A stretch of DNA of 64,000 bases from Nitzschia sp. pyKryTriq1 (taxonomy: Eukaryota; Bacillariophyta; Bacillariophyceae; Bacillariales; Bacillariaceae), in the NCBI GenBank assembly GCA_956465555.1, contig OY101118.1:1-64000 (forward strand), read 5' to 3'. Under the pieces are notes generated by a model. The model was not told the DNA's origin. It searched no databases and saw only the letters and a program-made list of their open reading frames with translations. Below, one piece after another: positions 41,683 to 52,060 of the stretch. The position numbers were made by a program, and so were the translations under genes. The first letter of the stretch is position 1. Each line of letters starts with the position of its first letter.

Positions 41683-42463
41683 ATACAGTACGACCGTGCG
41701 TACGAATCTTTTCTGGTCTTCTGCATTATGCAGAGCCTCTCGCCTATTGAGCTCGAGCCCACTATTGCTAGTTTGGTACATCCACAATTCCACACGGTAA
41801 AAGGCCTCGTGGAAAAAATGTCAATTTTGCTTGAAACACGTGTCTTATTGAATTGAATACTTGGCTATCTTTCCTCCTTGAATTGGGACGAGCACAAACG
41901 ATCGAGGCAGGATGATGATCCACAGTCAGATCATGATCCTGGCAGAGACGAAGAAGAGCATTAAAACCACAAATTTGCAGTCACCGTCAACTGAGTGTTC
42001 TTGTCTGCATTATAAGCGTGAACAAAGAAATAGTGGTTCTGATCATAGCCACTCCTCGCCGGGGGTCCATCCCATCCAGGACCATCCGGAAACTGTAGAC
42101 AGGTATATGGGGAGCCGGTGGAGTCGAAGATATTATCATTGCAATCTTCTTCTGGCTGTGTTTTGCTCTCGCACAGCGAGAGGCTGTTGCAGGTGTCGTC
42201 CCCAGCCTGAAATCTTGTGATACTCGCTACTCCAGGTCCCTTGGTCACTCGCACGTACATATCGAAGTAAACCTCCGGTCCAAAGCCGTTGTGATTCACC
42301 TTGAACCAAAATCCAGGAGTCCATCCGCCAGATGCGCAGAAATCACCACCACATCCAAATTGGCATGTCTTGACAGCGTTTTTGAGGGAGAAGAGATAAC
42401 TGTAGCGGTCATCCGTAGAACCCCCCGGTGCATCAATTAGATCAAGTACAATGGGATTGGCGC
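41683..42463. repeat. Left arm of a 1.57 kb imperfect palindrome
   Basis: This ~780 bp arm is the reverse complement of 42475-43249. An 11 bp spacer (42464-42474) separates the arms. The ~190 bp nearest the centre are almost identical between arms. Farther out there are substitutions and small indels. The arm contains a minus-strand protein fragment. Outer ends read TACAGTACGACCGTGCG on the left and its complement on the right. Confidence 0.92.
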
Positions 42464-42466
42464 AGT
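41961..42466 (-). pseudogene. Head-to-head fragment A of a secreted PPC-like beta-sandwich protein
   Basis: On the minus strand a frame without an ATG runs from the palindrome centre: INCANPIVLDLIDAPGG, SYLFSLKNAVKTCQFGCGG, FCASGGWTPGFWFKVNHNGF, then VRVTKGPGVASITRFQ and YFFVHAYNADKNTQLTVTAN, ending LWF at 41961. The Cys pairs and the WFKVN/YVRVTKG/YFFVHAY pattern resemble extracellular pre-peptidase C-terminal (PPC) beta-sandwich modules common in diatoms. The upstream part of the gene is missing because the two copies meet at their 5' ends. Confidence 0.6.
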
Positions 42467-42471
42467 TGATT

Positions 42472-42974
42472 CCAGCGCCAATCCCATTGTACTTGATCTA
42501 ATTGATGCACCGGGGGGTTCTACGGATGACCGCTACAGTTATCTCTTCTCCCTCAAAAACGCTGTCAAGACATGCCAATTTGGATGTGGTGGTGATTTCT
42601 GCGCATCTGGCGGATGGACTCCTGGATTTTGGTTCAAGGTGAATCACAACGGCTTTGGAGGGGAGGTTTACTTCGATATGTACGTGCGAGTGACCAAGGG
42701 ACCTGGAGTAGCGAGTATCACAAGATTTCAGGCTGAGGACGTGGCCGACAGCTGCAACAGCCTCTCACTGTGCGAGAGCAAAACACAGCCAGAAGAAGAT
42801 TGCAATGATAATATCTTCGACTCCACCGGCTCCCCATATACCTGTCTAGAGTTTCCGGATAGTGCTGGAAGTGGTGAAAGTGATCGACGGGATCAGAACC
42901 ACTATTTCTTTGTTCACGCTTATAATGCAGACAAGAACACTCAGTTGACGGTGACTGCAAATTTGTGGTTTTAA
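42472..42974 (+). pseudogene. Head-to-head fragment B of the same protein
   Basis: This is the mirror copy of fragment A on the plus strand, with the same boxes (SYLFSLKNAVKTCQFGCGG, WTPGFWFKVNHNGF, TVTANLWF) and stop TAA at 42972-42974. It differs from A mainly in two spots: EDVADSCNSL versus GDDTCNSL, and the linker FPDSAGSGES versus a longer Gly/Pro-rich version. It also lacks an ATG and the N-terminal part. Reading frames have survived in both copies, which suggests either a recent origin or continued conversion between arms. Confidence 0.6.
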
Positions 42975-43249
42975 TGCTCTTCTTCGTCTCTGCGAGGATC
43001 ATGATCTGAATGTGGATCATCATCCTGCCTCGATCGTTTGTGCTCGTCCCAATTCAAGGAGGATAGATGCTAAGTATTCAATTCAATAAGACACGTGTTT
43101 CAACCAATTGACATTTTTTCCACGAGGCCTTTTACCGTGTGGAATTGTGGATGTACCAAACTAATAGGGGGCTCGAGCTCAATAGGCGAGAGGCTCTGCA
43201 TAATGCAGAAGACCAGAAACGATTCGTACGCACGGTCGTACTGTATGTA
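42475..43249. repeat. Right arm of the palindrome
   Basis: Inverted counterpart of 41683-42463. The outer end is at GTCGTACTGTATGT (about 43236-43249), after which the sequence is unique for ~600 bp before the second direct repeat. Confidence 0.92.
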
Positions 43250-43462
43250 TGTGAACCGATTTTTGACTCGCAAAATTCGAATTTCGCATTTCGCATCGCA
43301 CTTGACTTATTTTATGTGACGACGACGCATCATTCAGCACTCTCCTCTTCTCTTGTCATACTACTGTACTTTCAATGAAACAATAATAATAACAAAAATC
43401 GACTACAAATTTTGCGATCTTCTGCCACCTTGGCCTTCTTGGCAGCGCCGAATTTCAGCAAT

Positions 43463-43743
43463 TCAAACGCGTTCTTGCTTCGTTGTACTGATATCCATTT
43501 CTTTTTCGTCGTCATCATCCTCGCTGTTGTCGTCTTCGTGCTCTGACTTGCGCTTCTTTGGTGACGAATTGTCGGCATCCGCCGATGTACCTCTTCCATT
43601 CAAGGCCGCTGTCAGCTTTTCAATCATTTTCATTTGCTCGCGATTTTGAGCAAGGAGTTGCGACATGCCATTCCAGCACTCCTCACCACTGCTGAAGTAG
43701 AGGAAGCAGCATCGCCAAAGTTTCGAAGATCAAAAGAGGACAT
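43463..43743 (-). pseudogene. Small frameshifted gene fragment with NLS-like motif
   Basis: ATG 43743 opens MSSFDLRNFGDA. The sequence then continues in a second frame as FSSGEECWNGMSQLLAQNRE and KMIEKLTAALNG, followed by the basic motif SPKKRKSEHEDD and an acidic run, with a stop at 43463. A one-base shift is needed near 43700 to join the parts. The helix plus PKKRK suggests a nuclear protein. No family is recognised. Confidence 0.35.
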
Positions 43744-43789
43744 GTTGTCGTTGATTAGCTACTGTACAGTAGTTTATTGAATGGATAGT

Positions 43790-43852
43790 AGTGATAGTAG
43801 TAATAGTAGTAATAGTAGTAATAGTAGTGATAGTAGTGATAGTAGTAGCAAG
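43790..43852. repeat. (TAGTAGTRA)n minisatellite
   Basis: About seven 9 bp units alternating ATAGTAGTA and ATAGTAGTG lie immediately before the second direct repeat. Confidence 0.8.
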
Positions 43853-43866
43853 TCCTCCTGGGCCGC

Positions 43867-44163
43867 GACCACGACGAGCATTATCAAAATATGGCGCGGA
43901 GGAAGAAAGTAGCGACGACGACGACGTTCTATTGGCTTTTCGGTTGGTGTTGGTGGTGTTGGTGGTGTTGGTGGTGTTGGTGGTGTTGGTGGTGGTGGAG
44001 TGATCTTGTCTTTTTTTGTTGAGCGGCGGACAAGCCCTTCTTGACAGTAGTAGTGTGATCATGTAGTTTCTTGTTCCTAAATCTATCATCATGAGGATGA
44101 GGATGATGATGATGATGCGAAAAAGGTTCTTCCAGCCAGTGTCGCCGACAAAACCAACCAACA
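43867..44163. repeat. Direct repeat copy 2
   Basis: Same orientation as 41424-41682. It is longer because of expanded GGTGTT units (43946-43995) and ATGAGG/GATGAT units (44091-44120). After ACCAACCAACAT it continues into unrelated sequence, whereas copy 1 joins the palindrome arm. Confidence 0.85.
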
Positions 44164-44214
44164 TGCGTGCATTTCCATCATCATCATCGTATTCGTCATC
44201 GTCTTCAGCATTCG

Positions 44215-44273
44215 CTGCATTGCATTGCATTGCAGTGCATTGCATGGCAGTGCATTGCATGGCAGTGCATCCA
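44215..44273. repeat. (TGCAT)n-type array
   Basis: Repeated TGCATTGCAT and TGCATGGCAG units occupy about 58 bp. They are simple sequence and probably not functional. Confidence 0.8.
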
Positions 44274-44999
44274 TTAAATAATAATGAAAATGCCCACAAG
44301 AATGGATCTAGAAAGTGTAGGCAATACTCGTACTACCCGACTGCTGCCTTCTTGGTCTTGGTCTTGGTCTTGGTCTTGGAAATGCTGCTGTTGTGTGCGT
44401 TGTTTTTGTTGCTTGTTGTGTTTCACCTGCTGGTCGTGTTTGCGCCGGTGGTGTTGATTCTTCGTAGTACTACTTATAGTTGTATTCCTGCACAATAGTA
44501 TTTGCACATTGTCGCCGCCGCCGCCGTCGTCGTCTTGCACGGTAATATCATTATTTTTGAATCGTGCATGATGATTACGATGATGATTCTTCACATGGTC
44601 ATCATCAGCATCATCATCAAGAAACAATTCAAGATGGTCTTCGTCTTCGAATACTAGACAGGGTAGCGATGCTTCTTCATCCTCATTATCATTTGCGATT
44701 CGAGTAGTATTCCAGCTGCTGCCTGTGGTGGTAATTTTTTTGTGGATGGATTGTGCGTTGTCGTTGTCAATATCCTTATCGTTATCCTTATCCAACAGAA
44801 TCGTGGCTTCTATGTTTACCAGTAGTTTCGTTAATATTTTCGAGTGGTGACGATTTTGCTGACGATGAAGAAGCAGCAGCTCGTCTTGTTCTGCTATTAC
44901 TGATTTCTTCCGCCGTGATGGTTCCAAATTCTTATTTTTTGGTCTGTCGTCGTAGCAGTAACAAAAACTACTTTGATGATCGATCATGGTAGGCCTCAT
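44274..44999 (-). CDS. Hypothetical His/Asp/Asn-rich protein, 241 residues
   Basis: From ATG 44999 (MRPTMIDHQSSFCYCYDDRP). An earlier in-frame start would only add an Ile/Val run from an ATC repeat. The product contains KILTKLLVNIEATILLDKDN, an acidic segment ASLPCLVFEDEDHLELFLDD, and Gln/Asp repeats (QDQDQDQDQ). It ends with ILVGIFIII. No domain is recognised. The LPCLVFEDEDHLELF segment looks like real protein; the rest is low complexity. Confidence 0.4.
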   Translation of the reverse strand: MRPTMIDHQSSFCYCYDDRPKNKNLEPSRRKKSVIAEQDELLLLHRQQNRHHSKILTKLLVNIEATILLDKDNDKDIDNDNAQSIHKKITTTGSSWNTTRIANDNEDEEASLPCLVFEDEDHLELFLDDDADDDHVKNHHRNHHARFKNNDITVQDDDGGGGDNVQILLCRNTTISSTTKNQHHRRKHDQQVKHNKQQKQRTQQQHFQDQDQDQDQEGSSRVVRVLPTLSRSILVGIFIII

Positions 45000-45852
45000 T
45001 TTGACGATGACGATGATGATGATGATGATGATTACGCTGTGGACGTTGACGTTGATGTGTTGTGTTGCGATACAGATCATCCTGCCTTATTTCGGCGGAT
45101 CGGCGCGGAGTATGCTTTTTGCTTTTTGCTGGATCGGAGAAGAGGAGGAGGAGTCGTCATGCAGTCGTGTGTGTTTTTATGATTTTTCATCAGTCAGTCG
45201 TTTATAATGAGCGCCGGGCGGCCTTCACTTACCATGCCAGGTGCATTCTTCGGGCGAAACGAGCATCGGCCAGACGAACTTTCAGCGTCCGCCCGTCGTA
45301 CCACGCTCCGAGCTTCAAATTGGAGAACGAACGCGTACCTGTACCAGGCATACTGTACCGGAACGAACAGTACCCTGGTACGGTACCTTGCTGTACGCCA
45401 AGTACCTGGTACAGGCTCAGACATCCGAAACATAGTGGGCGCGCCCGTCGGACTTTTAACGGAAAATATGATGCTAAGTAATCTTCTGTGTGTATTCGTT
45501 TAGCAATATTATGCATGTCGTACCGTCACCAAAAGTTTTGGTAATTAGGAGAGTTTCATGTAATTACCATATTCACCGTATTACAACGGTCAGGAAGCGA
45601 AGATGATAATATAATATCCTTTGGATGTATTGCGGCCAGCACGAGCAGTATTTTGATGCGATTGCTTCTTTCCGGACACACAAGAGAACAGAAGGATGCC
45701 CCACCCTGCTCATAGATTGATTAGATCGTATCCATTCACAACCACTGCCGTCAATAGATCGATCGATCGATCGATCAATCTACCGTCCTTGACTTCCTCC
45801 TCATTTTGATCCTCCGCCCAGCAGAGGAAACGACAACAAACAAGAACCAACA
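45000..45852. other. Intergenic spacer
   Basis: No gene seen. It contains (GAT)n near 45003-45030, repeated GGTACC/GTACGG words at 45340-45420, and (GATC)n near 45758-45775. A small inverted pair TGGTAATTA/TAATTACCA lies near 45539-45570. Confidence 0.5.
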
Positions 45853-47965
45853 ATGCCGTTCTACTATAAGAGGCTTAGTACTCGTCGCCCGCTTCTACTG
45901 GAAGCGAAATCAGGCGGCGTTGTCATGCCACCGCCTGCAGAAGCAGTACCCGCGAGGGTCGAAAAAGAAGAAGAAGAAGAAGAAAGAGAAGATACAGCGG
46001 CGGTATCATCACGAGCCGAGGAGACGAGCCATCATGATCGGGGAGCAGCAGCACCACCCACACGAGGCGAAGATGATGATGACGATGATAGTCGCAGCCG
46101 TGCTGGTGCTGCTGGTGCCTTTCCTTCCGATGCCTCCTACTGGACGACTGGATCGTATACGACACGCGGAGGAGGAGCTTCCGTCATGACCGAAAGTTCC
46201 TTTTTGCGGGGAGTGGATGACAATCTGATGAATCTCGAGTCGTATTTCGACAGCATGTTTTCTTCTACTACTACTTCTCACACTAAAAAGCCGCCTTCGA
46301 TTGGGAAGAGGAGAGCTGCGACTGCGAGAAAACCTCAAGAACAAGGTTCGTTCTTTGCTTCACTCCAGGAGTCTGCGACCAGCGATGGAGACTCAACCTA
46401 TGCCACACAAGAGACTGCTCCCATGTATCGAGCCTTCTGGAATGTCTTGGGTGCTGGGGGCCGTGGACAACCAGCACGATTGGCTTTGTTGCAATCGGTG
46501 GATGAGTCCGGTGGTGGTGACGACGAATCTACTACAGTTCATACCAAGTCCTATGATCGTTGTTCTGATGATGATGAAGAAGATATCACAATGGCCCATG
46601 ATGGTTACGACTATGAGGAACCAATCAAAGACAAAGTGGACCCTGCTGCTATTGCCATTACTGGAAGTAGGAACAGGAGCAGCAGCAGCAGTAGCAGCAG
46701 CAGCAAGAAAAGAATGAACGAATCACGCATGGCCCGAAGTAGTACAGCAGCAAGTCTCAAACCTATACTGAAAGCATCTTCCTCCTCCCAGCAGGTCCTC
46801 ACTAGTCCGCCATCTCTGTTGAAGAAGAAAAGCAGAAGTACTACTGCTAGTGCTGCTGGTAGTGTCCCAAGGATGAAGAACACAATGGAAACTGACGACG
46901 ATGATGTGTCATCCGTCTCAACGACGACGACGATCAGTGCCCGAAAAGCAGATCCATTCATGATGTGGTTGTCGACGGCCATCCCGACTACTACTACTAC
47001 TAGCAACGCCCGGCAAGCATGTATGAATCCCTGTACGGGTTGGTTTACGACAGCGAAACAACGAAGATTACCAGCCGAAGACAAGGTTTGGATCGCTCAC
47101 TTGGAGACCGCGTCTCTGGCACCGCCAGAAGACGAGTCCTTATTTTCGTGCCTGGTGCCTGACCACCAAGGACTTATGCCAGCCGTACGCTTCAATCCCA
47201 TTGTCCTTACGACTGACGGTGAATCTATATTGAAAGCAGGTGGTTGCTCGGTGGTGAGTGATGGCTGCTCCCACATTACGGACGATGAATCCTCGTTGAA
47301 GGAAGGTTATGTCGCAGTCAGTGGCTGCATCGGAGTGACGTTCCAGGAATGGTACAGTGTGATTGTCGAAGAAGGACTCGCGCCATTCTTTTTTAGTACA
47401 GAAGGGACCAAACGGGAAACTACTAATAACGGAGGACGAGACGATGCGGCTGTAGGAAAATTCATCCTTGCCAAACCTCAGGTTTCAGAAAAGCCTGTCT
47501 CCCCCACTGAAACCGAGCATGTTGATGCCACTGGTACTGGCGGGAACGACTGCTTTGTCGCTTCCCTATTTGAAGGAATCCAAGCAATAGAGGAGGAGAC
47601 CACACAACAGCAAGGTGTTGTGAAGGAAGATAATGATGTTGACAATGGCGATGACGATGAAGAGCCCACCAAGGCGACGAACAAGACGTTTGACGAGCTT
47701 GTTGCTACAGGTAGTGGTATGTACGACGACTTTGTGGCTCGTCTATTCGAAGGAATCAAGCCCATGTTGGAAGATGATGACGAGGTAGCAGACAAGCTAC
47801 AAGACGACGATGAGCAGCAAGGACGTCGTGAGGATGTACTCCTACTGGCTAGTATGGAGTCGACGTCAAGGACACACGAACAAGAAGCTCGCGATGATGT
47901 GCTTCTAGCTACTAGTACGGAGGCGAGGACGTCCTCAAAGACACAAGAGCAAGATGAAGCTCGCG

Positions 47966-48000
<35 letters not shown>

Positions 48001-48813
48001 ACTTCTACCATCAGCAGTAGTATCGCTCATACCGAGGATGCAAAAATCGTCCTCGCCGGTAGTACAAAGAAGAAGTTTTTCCAAAGAATGTTTTCCAAAA
48101 AGGACAAGGGTGGTGTCGTCGAGGGTACCAAGCCAACGACCAAGAAGGGTGTCGTCGAGAGTACCAAGCCAACGACCAAGAAGGGTGTCGTCGAGAACAA
48201 CAAGCCAACGGCCAAGAAGCCACGCGATAGTGCTATCAAATCCAAAACCACCCAGCAGTCGCCGCCTCAGGTCACCAACAACAAAGTCCAGACGGCCAAG
48301 AAATCCAAGAAGAAGGCCGAGATCCAAACCACCAGAAAACCCGCTACTACTAAAACGAGTAGTAGGAGTAGGAGTAGGAGTACTAGGAGTATTCCCACCA
48401 GGCTCAGAGGCATGGGTCAGAAAGAGACACGAATGAAGCAGGTCGAGAATGGTCAGCTGTCCCGAAAGAAACAAGCCTTTATCCTCACCAGCACCAGCAC
48501 CAGCAATTCTGCTGCTGTTGGTCGTGGAGGAGTAGCTCCTCCTCGTGCTGGTGCTTCTTCCCAGCAGTACAACAAGAACAACAACAAGAACAAGAACTAC
48601 AACAAGACGAGGACGACGACGACGACAAACAACAACAACAACAACAACACCTCCTCCGAAATGCTGATTGCCCGAACCACTGAAACGAAACAATCTCAAG
48701 CACGGTATCATCGTCGGCGTCTCCATTCCCTTCGAGAGTCGTCGTCGCCGCCGCCGCCGTCGCAACAGTACGAAGCTGCTCGACGAGCAGGCATTCCGTT
48801 TCCAATGTTGTAG
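45853..48813 (+). CDS. Large disordered protein, 986 residues, with repeated LFEGI motifs
   Basis: ATG 45853 opens MPFYYKRLSTRRPLLLEAKS; TAG ends at 48813. Most of the protein is Glu-, Asp-, Ser- and Lys-rich. Ordered islands: VDDNLMNLESYFDSMFS (~residue 120), DPFMMWLSTAIP followed by ARQACMNPCTGWFTTAK (~375-400), ESLFSCLVPDHQG (~430), and two copies of a short helix, CFVASLFEGIQAIEEE (~570) and DFVARLFEGIKPMLED (~635). An 11-residue tandem repeat KKGVVESTKPT occurs three times near residues 755-790. The C-terminus is strongly basic (RSRSRSTRSIPTRLRGMG). No known domain. Similar layout to the proteins at 51900 and 55169. Confidence 0.7.
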
Positions 48814-49870
48814 GTACTACTAGCTAACTAGCTAGCTAGAAACTACGAATTTCCTCCTGCTGCTGCTGGTGCTGGTGCTGGTGCTGGTGCTGGTGCTTTC
48901 TCCATCATTTTATGTTGTCCCGCCTGATGACTCTAGTACATAGCATAGTAGAGCATTCTTGACTCAGTAGTGGACCACCACTCTTGTTTGCCCTGGCACG
49001 TACTACTACGGGGGGGGGGGGGGGGATCATCGTCAGCAGCACCAGGAGGAGCACTTGCTTCTTCTTGCTTCTTCGTACGTGCCGCTACTAGTCACAACCT
49101 ATATCGTAAAGCAGCGAAAAAGTGCACTGTCTAGTTTAGTTGCTACCTTGACGGTTGAGAGCAATTAATCTCTCTCCCGCCGGAACGATACCATCCACGC
49201 CAGGCAGTCAAGTAGCAATACTAGTAGCTACTAGTACTACTAATTCATTCCCGACCTGTTTTATATCAGAAAAGAAATGCTGGATGCGACGACTCTTCTA
49301 TTGATAGTTTTGACCGTACAAAGAACGTTTGCTGCAAAGAGAAGATGATGATGCTGGAAATGGAAATGGAAACGCAGCTTGCTAGCAACAAAAACAAAAA
49401 CAACAACAACAAACAAGGAGAAACAACAACAACCATAAGAACGACGGAGGACTCATTCCGTCCGCTCGCCCGTCCGTCCGTCCTCCGCCTATTTCCTGAC
49501 TTATTCGATCGTACTGTAGCAAACGCAATATAACGGCAGACATTATTATTATTATTTGGTCATCGATCGATCGACCATGGCGGCAAGCAGCAGCCAATAC
49601 ACACTAATTTTTGAATCTTGCGGCCGGGCGGGGCGGGGCGACGCCGCCGCCGTCACCCGCCGTCGCGTCGCCTCGCGGCGTTGTTCGGACCAGCGGCGGC
49701 GGCGGAACTACTACAGTACTACAGTAAAACTATTGCTCGTCCTTTTGTACAACAAAAACAGCAACCACAACAACAACAACAGCAACAACCACAGCAACAA
49801 CCACAGCAACAACCACAACAACAGCAACAACAAGACAACGCGTGATAATAATAGTAATAATAGTACGATC
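48814..49870. other. Intergenic spacer with G16 run
   Basis: No gene seen. It contains (GGTGCT)n near 48865-48898, a run of 16 G at 49010-49025, TAG/CTA triplets near 49215-49240, and a GC-rich patch (49620-49705) with GGCGGGGCGGGGCG. CAACAA arrays (49745-49830) lie upstream of the ARF start. Confidence 0.6.
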
Positions 49871-50623
<753 letters not shown>

Positions 50624-51899
50624 ATTGGATTGGATTGATAATGGATAGAAGCACACTGACTGACCGACTGACTGACTGAGTGGTTGACTGGCTGACTGGC
50701 TGGTGTTGCTGTTGCTGTTGTCGTTGTGGATGTTGTTGGATTCTGGTTGGTTTGGTTTGGTTTGGTTTGGTTTGGTTGGCATGACATGACATGACATGAC
50801 ATGACATGACATGGCATGGCATGGCATGGCATGACACGACACGACATGACATGAGAGGAGATTCGTCGTGATGATGAACAAGGAACTCGAAGGACGAGGA
50901 ATGAATGAATGAATGTATGAATGAATGTATGTATTCGTCGATTCGAGTATTGTATTCTATTTTCGATCGATCGATCGATCGACCGAAAGTACGACTACTA
51001 CTACTAGTAGTAGTAGTAGATTGAAGAAGACAAGAAAACCCAAATTCGAATCACAGTAGTAGTACTACGAGTAGTAGTATTGTAGTAGTAGTAGTAGTAG
51101 TAGAGGGTACTACTAATAGTTAGTAGTAGTAAGTCCTCGTCCGGTCCCAGTATTGTTGTTGTTGGCCAACAACAACAACAAGCCAAGCAACGACGACGAC
51201 CAAAACAACAACAAGCATCGTAGAGTGTGCTGCTTTACTGTTGTATGATTAGAAGAACCTCCATCATACGGTACGCTTCTTGAAGCGCCAGCAGCAGGAA
51301 GGAAGGAAGGAAGCATGAAACGAGTACTACTAGTACTAGTACTAGTAGATGGAAAGTACAAACCTTGAAGGGAGGGAACGCTGGCAAGAAAATTGAACCG
51401 AATACGCCAACAAAAAGATTCTTCTACGAGGATTGTTAGCGGAGCCATAGTCAAGATCTATACCGGTAGTACTGCGAGAACGTACTCGTACTGTACTAGT
51501 AGTAGTATGAGACTTCTTGTTGACCACATAGTATCAATCGATTCCGACGAGTGTGAAATAACATAATGCTAAGGTGGTGGTGGTTGCTTTTTGCTTATCC
51601 TCGTCGACTGTCCTCGACTACTACAAGAAGACATCGGATACTACCACAAATTTGTTCAAATTGAGCAATCGCCAGGCTACTAGTAGTAGTATGAGCCACG
51701 AGTTTGTACTACTACTAGTAGAGCTAGACTACGACCGACGATGAGGTGTATTACTACCGTTAGTACTACAATCTTTAAAACAATAAGGAAGTAGCATGCT
51801 TCAATAATATATATATATACACACACAGAGTAGAAATTGATGCGTTATATTACTTCATTATAGTTCATTACTTGCTACTAGAGTAGTACTACTAGAATA
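50624..51899. other. Intergenic spacer with tetra- and pentanucleotide arrays
   Basis: No gene seen. Arrays include GACT (50655-50700), (GGTTT)n (50743-50776), and (CATGA)n turning into (CATGG)n and back (50780-50855). Also GAATG (50900-50930), GATC (50966-50982) and TAG/CTA runs through 51120. Confidence 0.65.
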
Positions 51900-52022
51900 C
51901 TAGATCTCCGCGGGACCACCACGACCTGCGGAAGAAGAAAAAGATCGAAAGAGTCTTCGAACGACATGCTTTCGTAAACCTCCGAAGAGTCGTCTCTTCC
52001 TTTTCTTGGTTTGTGTCTTGGG

Positions 52023-52060
<38 letters not shown>

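Noticed and set aside
41424-44163. LTR retrotransposon interpretation of the direct repeats
   Set aside because: No TG...CA ends, primer-binding site, gag or pol lies between the repeats. The interior is a palindrome of a cellular-type gene fragment.
47935-48765. Minus-strand open frame of 276 codons opposite the 986-residue gene
   Set aside because: Arg/Val/Leu runs are the antisense of Ser, Asn and Lys repeats; the plus-strand frame is 3 kb long and contains ordered motifs.
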